The notes below the pieces were generated by a model, which was not told the DNA's origin, made no database searches, and saw nothing but the letters and a program-made list of their open reading frames with translations. From NCBI RefSeq assembly GCF_019278565.1, contig NZ_CP058988.1, forward strand, positions 4,464,001-4,528,000: 64,000 nt of DNA. The letters run 5' to 3'. The position numbers were made by a program, and so were the translations under genes. Shown in pieces: positions 53,853 to 62,677 of this stretch. Numbering within the stretch: the first letter of the stretch is position 1; each line of letters opens with the position of its first letter. Source of the DNA: Cellulophaga sp. HaHa_2_95 (lineage in GTDB: Bacteria > Bacteroidota > Bacteroidia > Flavobacteriales > Flavobacteriaceae).

Positions 53853-53890
53853 ATTAAGAGGTAAGTAGTTTGCATTCATTACCTCTTAAT
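53853..53890 (+). other. Long hairpin between ccoNO and ccoQ
   Basis: ATTAAGAGGTAA and TTACCTCTTAAT make a perfect 12-bp stem around a 14-base loop, followed by TTTTC. It sits inside the operon, so it may slow transcription, serve as an RNA-processing site or stabilise the ccoNO message, lowering expression of the later genes. Confidence 0.7.
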
Positions 53891-53913
53891 TTTCTCCTAA
53901 ACTATAAGAAATC

Positions 53914-54090
53914 ATGTTCAAATTCGTAAAAGGCTACATGGAAACTATTGATGGCGTAGCTATCTACCCTATCATCTCATTATTAATCTTCTTCATCTTT
54001 TTTGTAGTGCTTTTTGCGTGGGTTTTTACCGCCTCAAAAGAGTACATAAGTGAAGTGAGTGAATTACCATTAGAAAAAGACAACCAATAA
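53914..54090 (+). CDS. ccoQ: Small CcoQ-like cbb3 oxidase subunit
   Basis: This 58-residue protein reads MFKFVKGYMETIDGVAIYPI at the start, then one transmembrane helix (ISLLIFFIFFVVLFAWVFTA) and an acidic tail ending in ELPLEKDNQ. Position between ccoNO and ccoP and the single helix identify it as the CcoQ/FixQ stability subunit. It is too short for many gene callers. Confidence 0.88.
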   Translation: MFKFVKGYMETIDGVAIYPIISLLIFFIFFVVLFAWVFTASKEYISEVSELPLEKDNQ

Positions 54091-54101
54091 AACTACGTAT
54101 T

Positions 54102-55052
54102 ATGAAAAATAAATCACTTTGGTGGATAAGAGTCCCGGCACTATTCTTCCTCATCTTCGGATTGATGGAATATTTTATAGACTCTGGAAAACAACCTGCA
54201 ATAATAGCGTACCCAATTACCCAATTCTTCATGGTATTGGTACTTATTATTCTTATTGCCATAGAGCTTATCTTAAGCTCTATTGAAAATGTGATGTTCC
54301 AAACGCTTTCAGAAGAAGCAAAAGAACGTTACTTGGTTTCTAAAGCAGAGAAGTGGGAATGGAAATGGGGTAAAGAAACGTACAAAAAAATGTTAGGCTC
54401 CAAACCTATGGAGGCCGAAACTGAAATTATATTAGATCATAATTATGATGGCATTAGAGAACTAGACAACAAGTTACCGCCATGGTGGGTGTATCTTTTT
54501 TATGCAAGTATTGTCTTCGCAATTGTGTATCTGTTACGCTTTCATGTCTTTAATGATTACACACAGATCACAGAATATGAGCAAGAAGTTGCTACTGCTA
54601 AATTAGAAATAGAGGAATATAAAAAAACAGCTAAAGATTTAGTTGATGAAAATTCTGTAGAGTTATTAGCGGAAGCTTCTGATCTTTCTGCTGGTAAAAA
54701 AATATTTGAATCAAACTGTGTCGCTTGTCATATGGCAGATGGTGGCGGTGGTATTGGCCCTAACCTAACCGATCAAAATTGGATTTTAGGTGGCGGTATT
54801 AAAAATGTTTTTCATACCATATCTGAAGGCGGTAGAGACGGTAAAGGTATGATTGCCTGGAAACAAACACTAAAACCATTAGAAATAGCACAGGTTGCTA
54901 GTTATGTTTTAACTGAAATAAATGGGAAGACACCCGCTAATCCAAAAGCTGCAGAAGGTGATATTTGGATTGACCCTAATGCTTCTGAACCTGCTCCAGC
55001 CACTGAAATACAAGAGCAAGTCACAGACTCAACCAGCGTAGTAATGAATTAA
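54102..55052 (+). CDS. ccoP: cbb3-type cytochrome c oxidase subunit III (CcoP)
   Basis: This 316-residue membrane cytochrome has two N-terminal transmembrane helices, then the FixP N-terminal segment (DGIRELDNKLPPWWVYLFYASIVFAIVYLLRF). The periplasmic cytochrome c domain carries one CxxCH (NCVACHMADGGGGIGPNL, about 206-210) and a late Met (DGKGMIAWKQTL). Proteobacterial CcoP has two haems; only one is encoded here. The C terminus is Pro/Ala/Glu-rich. It is 11 bp after ccoQ. Confidence 0.93.
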   Translation: MKNKSLWWIRVPALFFLIFGLMEYFIDSGKQPAIIAYPITQFFMVLVLIILIAIELILSSIENVMFQTLSEEAKERYLVSKAEKWEWKWGKETYKKMLGSKPMEAETEIILDHNYDGIRELDNKLPPWWVYLFYASIVFAIVYLLRFHVFNDYTQITEYEQEVATAKLEIEEYKKTAKDLVDENSVELLAEASDLSAGKKIFESNCVACHMADGGGGIGPNLTDQNWILGGGIKNVFHTISEGGRDGKGMIAWKQTLKPLEIAQVASYVLTEINGKTPANPKAAEGDIWIDPNASEPAPATEIQEQVTDSTSVVMN

Positions 55053-55084
55053 ATAATTGATTAAACGCTTTAAATAAAATAGAG

Positions 55085-56503
55085 ATGGCTCAAGACAGTG
55101 ATAATTTCAGAGATTCTATAGGTACCATTAATGAAGAGGGTAAGAGAGCTTGGGTTTTTCCAAAAAAACCAAGCGGTAAATTATACCAGTACCGTAAATA
55201 TGTAAGTTATTTTCTTTTAGCATTTTTAGTTGCTTCACCGTTTGTGAAAATAAACGGAAATCAATTTTTAATGTTTAATGTTTTAGAAAGACGCTTTAAT
55301 ATTTTTGGATTTCCGTTTTGGCCGCAAGATTTTCACCTTTTTGTAATCTCTATGATTATTGGCGTCATCTTTATTGCTTTATTCACCGTTGCTTTTGGTC
55401 GTATTTTTTGTGGATGGATGTGTCCGCAAACCATTTTCTTAGAAATGGTTTTCCGTAGAATTGAATTTTGGATTGATGGAGATCGTGGGGCACAAATTAA
55501 ATTAGATCGCCAAGAATGGAACGCTGAGAAAATAAAAAAACGGGTGTTAAAATGGATTATATTTTTTGTTATATCGTTCTTAATTGCCAATGTATTTTTA
55601 GCTTATTTAATTGGAAGCGACCGGCTGATACAATATGTAACGGATGGTCCCGGGCAACACATAAGTACCATGATTTCTTTATTGATTTTCACGGCTGTAT
55701 TTTATTTTATTTTCGCTTGGTTTAGAGAGCAAGTCTGTATTATTGCTTGTCCGTATGGTAGAATGCAAGGGGTTTTATTAGACAATAAATCTATTGTAGT
55801 CGCTTATGATCACAAACGTGGTGAAAGTGAAAATGGACGTAAAAAATGGCGTAAGAATGAAGATCGTGAAGCCTTAGGAAATGGGGATTGTATTGACTGT
55901 TTTCAATGCGTAAATGTTTGCCCTACCGGGATCGATATTCGTAATGGTACGCAATTAGAATGTGTTAACTGTACCGCCTGTATTGATGAATGTGATACCA
56001 TTATGGAAAAGGTAAATCTTCCAAAAGGGTTAATACGTTATGCTAGTGAAGATGAGATTGTTAAAAAAGAAAAGTTCAAGTTTACTCCTAGACTAAAAGG
56101 ATATACGGCCATTTTAGTGATCCTTACTGGAGTTTTAATTGGGATGTTATTTTTAAGAAACGACATAGAAGCAAATATCCTTAGGTTACCAGGGCAACTG
56201 TATGAACACAAAGAGGGAAATATCATTAGTAACGTGTATACCTATAAGTTACTAAACAAAACGAATGAAGATATTGATGATGTTCATTTTGAGCTTATTT
56301 CTCACAAGGGAACTATTAAGTTAGTGCGTCAAGAAGACTTTATCGTTCCTGCACAAAATTTAGCAGAAGGAACATTATTTATAGAAATTAATAATAGTGC
56401 CATTAAAAGTGATAAAGAAAGAATAAAAATTGCTGTATACAGTGGTGATGATCTGATTGAAACTACAACGACAGCATTTTTAGCTCCAAGGAGCTACAAG
56501 TAA
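55085..56503 (+). CDS. ccoG: Cytochrome c oxidase accessory protein CcoG (FixG/RdxA family)
   Basis: This 472-residue polyferredoxin-like membrane protein has five or so helices and two 4Fe-4S motifs (CIDCFQCVNVCPTGIDIRNGTQLECVNCTACIDEC). The membrane part carries FCGWMCPQTIFLEMVFRRIEFWIDG and CIIACPYGRMQGV, family signatures. A C-terminal IgG-like FixG domain (YTYKLLNKTNEDIDDVHFEL) closes it. It is thought to reduce copper for oxidase assembly. It is 32 bp after ccoP. Confidence 0.95.
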   Translation: MAQDSDNFRDSIGTINEEGKRAWVFPKKPSGKLYQYRKYVSYFLLAFLVASPFVKINGNQFLMFNVLERRFNIFGFPFWPQDFHLFVISMIIGVIFIALFTVAFGRIFCGWMCPQTIFLEMVFRRIEFWIDGDRGAQIKLDRQEWNAEKIKKRVLKWIIFFVISFLIANVFLAYLIGSDRLIQYVTDGPGQHISTMISLLIFTAVFYFIFAWFREQVCIIACPYGRMQGVLLDNKSIVVAYDHKRGESENGRKKWRKNEDREALGNGDCIDCFQCVNVCPTGIDIRNGTQLECVNCTACIDECDTIMEKVNLPKGLIRYASEDEIVKKEKFKFTPRLKGYTAILVILTGVLIGMLFLRNDIEANILRLPGQLYEHKEGNIISNVYTYKLLNKTNEDIDDVHFELISHKGTIKLVRQEDFIVPAQNLAEGTLFIEINNSAIKSDKERIKIAVYSGDDLIETTTTAFLAPRSYK

Positions 56504-56715
56504 GATGGTTGATAGTAATTACAAAAATTTGAAACAGAAAAGTTACTAGTACCGTTAACAAAATCAACTTTTAGAAAGGCATCCTTTTAAAAAATGTAAT
56601 ATCAGTTCGAGTGTTTTTAATACCGGTAACCAATCATAAATGGCATCAAGAGCTGGCAGTAAAAACAGAATTCTAACTAAAGACTAAGGAATACTTAACG
56701 CAAATAAAAAATATC

Positions 56716-57162
56716 ATGAAAATTAATTGGGGAACAGGTGTTGTTATTGCTTTTGTTTGCTTCATAAGCTTTATATTATTTTTTGTCATTCGTATGAACA
56801 TGGATGATAAAGCAAATCATGATTTGGTTACTGAAGAATACTACCAAGAAGAAATTGGCTATCAGAAAGAAATAGATGCGGTTAAAAACGCAAACCATAA
56901 TTCAAAAAAAATAAGCCTACAGAAAACTACTGAAGGTCTAGAAATAAGCTTTCCTGAAAATTTAAATAACAAAGAAATTAAAGGTACAGTGTCCCTTTAC
57001 AGACCCTCTAATAAACACCTGGATTTTGACTTTCCAATAAGTCTATCCGACTCACATTTGCTCGTACCTGACAAACGTTTATTGGAAGGTCGCTGGGACA
57101 TTAAAATTTCTTGGAAATATCAAAATGAAGAGTATCTTCACAAAGAAAAAATAACCTACTAA
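56716..57162 (+). CDS. ccoH: FixH/CcoH-family protein
   Basis: This 148-residue protein has one N-terminal membrane helix (GTGVVIAFVCFISFILFFVI) and then a periplasmic beta domain. FixH features are HDLVTEEYYQEEIGYQKEIDAVKNA and LEGRWDIKISWKYQNEEYLHKEKI at the end. It helps assembly of the cbb3 oxidase. It is 212 bp after ccoG, in which I see no gene, and its stop abuts the next start. Confidence 0.9.
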   Translation: MKINWGTGVVIAFVCFISFILFFVIRMNMDDKANHDLVTEEYYQEEIGYQKEIDAVKNANHNSKKISLQKTTEGLEISFPENLNNKEIKGTVSLYRPSNKHLDFDFPISLSDSHLLVPDKRLLEGRWDIKISWKYQNEEYLHKEKITY

Positions 57163-57867
57163 ATGTTTATATCAGCAATCATATTAGGCCTTATGGGTAG
57201 TTTTCACTGCGTAGGTATGTGCGGACCCATTGCTTTTATGCTTCCTGTTGATAGAACAAATACTTTTAAAAAATTCTCGCAAATATTCATCTATCACATA
57301 GGACGATTAGTAGCTTATGGAACATTAGGATTAGTTTTTGGTTTACTAGGCAAAGGTTTATTTGTCTTTGGCATGCAACAAAAGTTATCTATTGCTATCG
57401 GTATTATCATGATTACGATAGTGCTGTTACCGCATAAATTCATTAGCAAATACAACGTTTCCAAACCCGTATATCGTATTATTGGAAAGGTGAAGAATCG
57501 TTTAGGCAAAGAACTAAAGAAAAAAACAGCAGATACTTTTATTACTATTGGATTTTTAAACGGGTTTCTTCCTTGTGGATTGGTTTATATGGGACTCTTT
57601 GGAGCTATTGCTATGGGTAGCCCTTTAGAAGGCGCCTTATATATGGTTTTATTTGGTGCAGGCACTATCCCTTTGATGACCACGGCCATTTACTTTAGTA
57701 CTCTTTTAAAAGGTACAGCAAAACAACGCATCCAAAAATTAATTCCTGTTTTTGTAGTCCTCATTGGTGCTTTATTTATCTTGAGAGGATTAGGTCTTGG
57801 TATTCCTTATGTATCACCAAAGCCAGTAACAGAAGTAGTATCTTCCACAATGGAGTGCCACAACTAA
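57163..57867 (+). CDS. SafE/DsbD-like membrane protein, cbb3 cluster
   Basis: This 234-residue protein with about six transmembrane helices fits the sulfite exporter TauE/SafE-annotated group (COG2836 type) found with fix/cco genes. The start ILGLMGSFHCVGMCGPIAFMLP holds the two Cys (CVGMC), and the mid part reads NGFLPCGLVYMGLFGAIAMGSP. These Cys and the gene position suggest metal or thiol handling in oxidase assembly, not sulfite export. No gap separates it from fixH. Confidence 0.85.
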   Translation: MFISAIILGLMGSFHCVGMCGPIAFMLPVDRTNTFKKFSQIFIYHIGRLVAYGTLGLVFGLLGKGLFVFGMQQKLSIAIGIIMITIVLLPHKFISKYNVSKPVYRIIGKVKNRLGKELKKKTADTFITIGFLNGFLPCGLVYMGLFGAIAMGSPLEGALYMVLFGAGTIPLMTTAIYFSTLLKGTAKQRIQKLIPVFVVLIGALFILRGLGLGIPYVSPKPVTEVVSSTMECHN

Positions 57868-57894
57868 ATACGCACGTTAAAAATATACCAAAAA

Positions 57895-58284
57895 ATGCAA
57901 CAGAAAGAATTAGAAAATAGGGCTGATGTAAGTATATTGGTACGCAGTTTTTACGCAAAAGTAAGAGTAGACAAAATACTTGGCCCCATATTTAATGGCA
58001 TAATTACAGATTGGGAAGGCCATTTAGAGCTTTTAACAGATTTCTGGGAGACACAGTTCTTTTTAAAACGAAAGTATCATGGTAACCCAATAAAGGCACA
58101 TAATGAGGTGGATAAAAAAATGAATCATGGCGTTACGCCAGAGCATTTTGGCTTATGGCTTAACCTTTGGTTCGAAACTATTGACGAATTATTTACAGGA
58201 GACACTGCTTTTATTGCCAAAAATAGAGCACGCCAAATGAACAGTATGCTGTACATGAAAATGTTTGAAAATAGGCCTAAATAA
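57895..58284 (+). CDS. Group III truncated haemoglobin
   Basis: This 129-residue globin has the group III (trHb3) pattern: DVSILVRSFYAKVRVDKILGPIFNGII, then WEGHLELLTDFWETQFFLKRKYHGNPIKAHNEV with the proximal His in AHNEV and HFGLWLNLWFETIDELF. It may bind or scavenge oxygen or nitric oxide near the oxidase. It closes the cbb3 block 27 bp after the SafE-like gene and is followed by a strong terminator. Confidence 0.92.
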   Translation: MQQKELENRADVSILVRSFYAKVRVDKILGPIFNGIITDWEGHLELLTDFWETQFFLKRKYHGNPIKAHNEVDKKMNHGVTPEHFGLWLNLWFETIDELFTGDTAFIAKNRARQMNSMLYMKMFENRPK

Positions 58285-58315
58285 AAAAGGAGCACTATGC
58301 AAAGTGCTCCTTTTT
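58284..58315 (+). terminator. Strong terminator after the cbb3 block
   Basis: AAAAAGGAGCACT pairs with AGTGCTCCTTTTT around ATGCAA, right after the globin stop. It ends the cco message and is symmetric enough to serve the convergent usp gene. Confidence 0.9.
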
Positions 58316-58340
58316 AAGTTTGACAAACAAATCAACTTAA

Positions 58341-59165
58341 TTAAATTTTAAATGTTACCACTGGTATTGTTGAGTGGTTTGCAACATCTTCTCCTATACT
58401 TCCCATGAAGAAGTGAGATATCCCTTTTCTACCGTGAGTAGGTATCCCTATAATATCTATGCCCTGAGATTCTGCATAATTAATCACACCCATTTCTACA
58501 GTGTAATCATTATATATTTTTACATCAATAAAGTCTGGACCTACAAGACTGGAGAACTTATCTATTTTAGCCGTAATATCTTCCGTACTCAAAAAGTTAT
58601 CTCCAGGCGTATTGATATATACAATATGAAGCGTTACAGAAAACTGTTCTGCTATATATTTTGCACGTTGGTAAGCATTAATATTTTCTTCTTTTAGATC
58701 GCAGGCAAACACCATCGTTTTAGGTGTAAAATCATCTAATCTATGTTTTACAACGAGCACAGGAACTTCCGAATTACGAACAACCTTTTCAGTATTGGAT
58801 CCTACAAAGATTTCCATGATACCATCAGTACCGTGAGACCCCATAATGATCATATCTGCATCGTTTGCTTCCGCTACTTCATTTACTTCACTAAATACTT
58901 TAAAATGCTTTATAATTGGCTTTACTTCAACATCTTTTAAATAGGGCTTATTTAAAAAATCTGAGAAACGTTTTTCAGCTAATTTTAATAAGAATACGGT
59001 TTGCTCAGGATGAGCACCTTCCGCTCCCGTGATATAGGCCTGATTCAACTCTAACATATGCAGTGCAAAAATTTTAGAATTGTGTTTCTTAGCTAATGAA
59101 ACGGCTGCCTTTAAAGCATTTTCCGATTGTATCGAAAAATCTACTGGTACTATAATATTTTTCAT
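58341..59165 (-). CDS. Tandem-domain universal stress protein (second)
   Basis: This 274-residue protein has two UspA domains. The first has IIVPVDFSIQSENALKAAVSLA and the ATP-type motif MIIMGSHGTDGIMEIFVGSNTEKVVRNSEVPVLVVK. The second has TMVFACDLKEENINAYQRAKYIAEQF and GIPTHGRKGISHFFMGSIGEDVANHSTIPVVT. It lies 23 bp after hemN on the same strand with no promoter-like box between, so it is most likely cotranscribed with hemN under the Crp/Fnr site at 60599-60610. The pair and the other Usp at 47133-48035 flank the cbb3 block. Confidence 0.9.
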   Translation of the reverse strand: MKNIIVPVDFSIQSENALKAAVSLAKKHNSKIFALHMLELNQAYITGAEGAHPEQTVFLLKLAEKRFSDFLNKPYLKDVEVKPIIKHFKVFSEVNEVAEANDADMIIMGSHGTDGIMEIFVGSNTEKVVRNSEVPVLVVKHRLDDFTPKTMVFACDLKEENINAYQRAKYIAEQFSVTLHIVYINTPGDNFLSTEDITAKIDKFSSLVGPDFIDVKIYNDYTVEMGVINYAESQGIDIIGIPTHGRKGISHFFMGSIGEDVANHSTIPVVTFKI

Positions 59166-59188
59166 AGATTATATTTAAGAGGTTAAAT

Positions 59189-60550
59189 TTATATGGTCAT
59201 AGAAAAGAGCCTAGTTTCAGGTGCTTTTCGTTGTAAATGCATATCAAAAGCCATACAGATGTTTCTAATAAATGGCCTTCCTTTTTCTAACACAGAAATT
59301 TTACCAGCATTCATTTTCAATAACTCATCAGCTTGCATTTCCGCTAACTTATCAAAGGAACCACTGAGCTCTAAATCCTGAATTTCTGTTGCTGTAAAAA
59401 CGGTTTCGAATTTGCACATTAAATTTAGAATATGTTTTCTAATTACGGTGTCTTCATCCGTTAAAATATGACCTCTATAGATAGGAATTATGGAATTGTC
59501 TACCAGATGCTCATATTCTTCTAAGCTTTTCACATTTTGAGCAAAACTATACCAACTGTCACTAATACTAGAGGCTCCTAAACCTACCATCAATTGTGTT
59601 TTTGATGCGGTATAACCCATGAAATTTCTATGAATAGTACCACTAGTCATTGCTCTATATAAACTATCTGCTTTTAAAGCAAAATGATCCATCCCGATTT
59701 CTTCATAGCCTACCTCAGCTAAGCGTTTTTTGCCTATTTCATATTGTAGGCGTTTTTCTTCTGCCGTAGGTAAATCTGCATCATTATATCCGCGTTGACC
59801 ATTTCCTTTTAGCCATGGCACATGAGCGTAACTATAGAAAGCTAAACGATCTGGCATTAATGCTTTAGTTTTCAAGATGGTTTCTTCTACATCTGCCATA
59901 GTCTGATGCGGCAATCCAAAAATAATGTCATGCCCAATAGAAGTATAACCAATTTCTCGAGCCGCTTCTGTAACTTTTTCTACATTTTCAAAAGGCTGCA
60001 CTCTATGTATAGCTTTCTGCACTTTTTCATTATAATCTTGTACACCAAAACTTACTCTTCTAAAGCCAACATTATATAGGGCCTGTAAATGTTCCTTGGT
60101 AGTATTATTAGGATGGCCTTCAAAGCTAAATTCATATCCATCTGCCTTATTTGCTATTTTAAAAATTCCTTTAATTAAATATTCTAGATTTTCTGGAGAG
60201 AAAAAGGTGGGTGTGCCTCCACCCAAATGAAGTTCCTTAATTCTTGGCTTTTCAGAAAACAAATTACAATACAACTGCCACTCCTTAAGAACTGTTTTTA
60301 AATACGGCACTTCTACTTCATGACGTTTAGTGATGCGTTTGTGACAGCCACAAAAAGTACACATGCTTTCACAAAAAGGTAAGTGTATATATAAACTAAT
60401 GCCTTCGCTGCTATTGCTCTCATCAAAACTTTCAATTAAGGTAGATTCCCATTTTTTACCAGAGAAATTTGTTATATCCCAATATGGAACTGTGGGGTAA
60501 CTCGTATATCTAGGACCAGGAACGTTATATTTTTGAACTAAAGTGCACAT
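59189..60550 (-). CDS. hemN: Oxygen-independent coproporphyrinogen III oxidase
   Basis: This 453-residue radical SAM enzyme converts coproporphyrinogen III to protoporphyrinogen IX without oxygen. It has the full HemN cluster motif CxxxCxxCxC at Cys60, Cys64, Cys67 and Cys69 (PFCESMCTFCGC), which the HemW gene at 28586-29722 lacks. GGGTPTFFSPENL and RVSFGVQDYNEKVQKAIHRVQP bind SAM. A Crp/Fnr-type site with -7 box lies upstream, so low oxygen probably induces it together with the usp gene downstream. Confidence 0.96.
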   Translation of the reverse strand: MCTLVQKYNVPGPRYTSYPTVPYWDITNFSGKKWESTLIESFDESNSSEGISLYIHLPFCESMCTFCGCHKRITKRHEVEVPYLKTVLKEWQLYCNLFSEKPRIKELHLGGGTPTFFSPENLEYLIKGIFKIANKADGYEFSFEGHPNNTTKEHLQALYNVGFRRVSFGVQDYNEKVQKAIHRVQPFENVEKVTEAAREIGYTSIGHDIIFGLPHQTMADVEETILKTKALMPDRLAFYSYAHVPWLKGNGQRGYNDADLPTAEEKRLQYEIGKKRLAEVGYEEIGMDHFALKADSLYRAMTSGTIHRNFMGYTASKTQLMVGLGASSISDSWYSFAQNVKSLEEYEHLVDNSIIPIYRGHILTDEDTVIRKHILNLMCKFETVFTATEIQDLELSGSFDKLAEMQADELLKMNAGKISVLEKGRPFIRNICMAFDMHLQRKAPETRLFSMTI

Positions 60551-60567
60551 TGGTAGTATATTTTATA

Positions 60568-60610
60568 CAAACCTACTATTGTATGGAACGAAAAAATATG
60601 ATAATTGTCA
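60568..60610 (-). promoter_or_regulatory. Crp/Fnr-type promoter of the hemN-usp operon
   Basis: TGATAATTGTCA (60599-60610, centre 60604.5) lies 29.5 bp from the first T of a perfect -7 box TAGGTTTG on the minus strand (60568-60575). The hemN ATG is 18 bp beyond the box. Geometry is identical to the sites of ccoI, ccoS, the regulator and usp. Confidence 0.78.
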
Positions 60611-61364
60611 GGTCAATGCTGTATCAACTTTCAACACTAACCTTGTTCCAAGTGCTTTAGCCACACCAAAACTAGCAGCTTCATTTGCTTTTTGCACTAA
60701 ACCGCACTGAACACACCCAACTAAAAGTTTTCTTAAAAATAAAATCAAAAATCGCTAAGAAAAGAATTCATCTGCATAATAGTCCGAAAACCAATATGTC
60801 CTTAATTACGATGCCCCTTATAAAAAATATAAATTATAAAAAAATTAATAGTAATCAATTTAACAGCCCAATTATCATCAAATCGTGAATTGAAATTCTG
60901 TATTTATTTCAAATTCCTAAAAATCAACTTGAGTCCAAATTATCAATGTCTCAAATTAAGCTCGCAAAAAAGGTATAAATAAAATTAAATAAACTCTCGA
61001 TTAAAAATAATGCATAAAATCTCTTTTTTTTGCCAAAAAGATAAATAAAACATAACACATAAGGCGTTTTACTGATTTTTTTATATCAAAAACAATAATT
61101 AATATTGATGGTATAGAACTTTGGAAACTTTTATTCATTTAATTATAGTGTGAATTTTTTAGACATATCCTTTTTGACCCCAACATATATGATGGTTTAC
61201 CTAACCGTGTTTAATGTATAAGAACCTTTAAAGTTTAAAATTCTTTCTCTTGTTATTTTTAGTGTAAGAAGACCTAAAAATCAGCTCACTTAAGAATAGA
61301 AATCCTAGAGTCCTAAATAAAACCAAAGAACGAATTGGTTTAAAAAACAAAATAAACACGTTAT
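60611..61364. other. Long non-coding stretch between hemN and the aminotransferase
   Basis: About 750 bp, very AT-rich, with no frame that looks like a gene on either strand (a 67-codon frame at 60685-60888 has no recognisable features). I see no clear hairpin, repeat or RNA gene. The final 100 bp presumably hold the promoter of the gene at 61365. Confidence 0.6.
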
Positions 61365-62555
61365 ATGAAAACAAAAGTAAACAGAAGAGATTGGCTCAAA
61401 AGAGGCGTTCTTACAGCAGCAGGAGTTGTAGCAGCTCCCTATTTATCCTATGGAGCATTTTCATCAGAACCTTTAAAATTAGATCCCCAAGGCAATGTAC
61501 CATATACTCCTTTTTTCAAAGAGTTTCTACCCCTTAACGCAGCACTACCCTTGGAGCTTGCTGCAAAACTAAATGCAAATGAAAACCCCTACGGTCCTTC
61601 TCCCAAAGCTATTGCAGCGGTAGGAGAAAATGCCTTCAGAGGAAACAGATATGCTTGGACAGAATTGTTTGATTTAATGGATAAAATTGCGTTACAAGAA
61701 GGGGTAAAGCAAGAAAATATAATGATGGGTCCTGGGTCCTCTGATCTGTTAGAAAAAACAGCAATGGTATTCTTCCAAAACGGAGGAAATATTGTATCGG
61801 CAGACCCGTCTTACATGTCGCTTATTAAAGTGGCTGAGGCCACTGGAGCAACCTGGAAAGCTATTCCTTTAAAATCTGATTGGTCGCATGATCTAGCAGC
61901 AATGGAGGCTGCAATAGATGCTGAAACAAAATTGGTATATATCTGTAATCCCAACAATCCTACAGGGAGTATGACAGACCATGCCGAATTGGTAGATTTC
62001 TGCAAAAGAGTCGCAGATAAGGTTCCTATTTTTGTAGATGAAGCGTACTTGGGCTTTCTAGAAGATAGCGCACAGAAAAGTATGGTTTCCCTAATCAATG
62101 AAGGAAAAAATGTAATTATAGCCAGAACATTCTCAAAGATTCATGGCATGGCAGGTTTGCGTGTAGGATATGCCGTTGCTTTACCTGAAACATTAGGTAT
62201 TATTCAAAAAATTACGCGAGGCGGAATGGGAATTTCTTTTCCTTCGATCTATGCAGCTACTGCCAGTATGGATGATCTTGCCTTTCAAACCAAATCTAGA
62301 AAATTAAATAAAGAATGTAGGGAGTATGTCTATAAAAACTTAGACAGAATGGGTTTCAAATATGTTCCTTCTTCTACAAGTTTCATCATATTCCCCATTG
62401 AAATGGATGGTAAAGAGTTTTTAGAAAAAATGACGGCACAGAAAGTTGGCGTACGTGCATTTGAGTTCTTTGATAAGAATTGGTGTCGGGTTAGTATGGG
62501 CACGATAGACGAAATGAAATTATTTACTGCTGCCTTAGAAAAAGTGCTTAGCTAA
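61365..62555 (+). CDS. Tat-exported aminotransferase (class I/II, HisC-like)
   Basis: This 396-residue PLP enzyme starts with a twin-arginine signal (VNRRDWLKRGVLTAAGVVAAP, Arg7-Arg8). The mature part is a HisC-type aspartate-aminotransferase fold: LNANENPYGPSPKAI, GPGSSDLLEKTAM, CNPNNPTGSM, FVDEAYLGFLED, and the PLP lysine in ARTFSKIHGMAGLRVGY (Lys258). An aminotransferase with a Tat signal acts in the periplasm or outside, where its amino acid or amino donor is unclear. It precedes the AEC transporter gene on the same strand, 122 bp away. Confidence 0.88.
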   Translation: MKTKVNRRDWLKRGVLTAAGVVAAPYLSYGAFSSEPLKLDPQGNVPYTPFFKEFLPLNAALPLELAAKLNANENPYGPSPKAIAAVGENAFRGNRYAWTELFDLMDKIALQEGVKQENIMMGPGSSDLLEKTAMVFFQNGGNIVSADPSYMSLIKVAEATGATWKAIPLKSDWSHDLAAMEAAIDAETKLVYICNPNNPTGSMTDHAELVDFCKRVADKVPIFVDEAYLGFLEDSAQKSMVSLINEGKNVIIARTFSKIHGMAGLRVGYAVALPETLGIIQKITRGGMGISFPSIYAATASMDDLAFQTKSRKLNKECREYVYKNLDRMGFKYVPSSTSFIIFPIEMDGKEFLEKMTAQKVGVRAFEFFDKNWCRVSMGTIDEMKLFTAALEKVLS

Positions 62556-62677
62556 GCTCCTGAATTGGCCTGAGAGCCTGTTGTAACTTGCATTGGCTTG
62601 ATTTAAGTTACACTTGCTCTTTCGCACCTATTCTATTTTGAAATTAAAAAACAAACTCACACAAAAAAAACTTGTAT

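Noticed and set aside
60685..60888. Plus-strand open frame of 67 codons in the long intergenic region
   Set aside because: Composition is that of AT-rich spacer (Lys/Asn/Ile-rich), with no conserved-looking segment.
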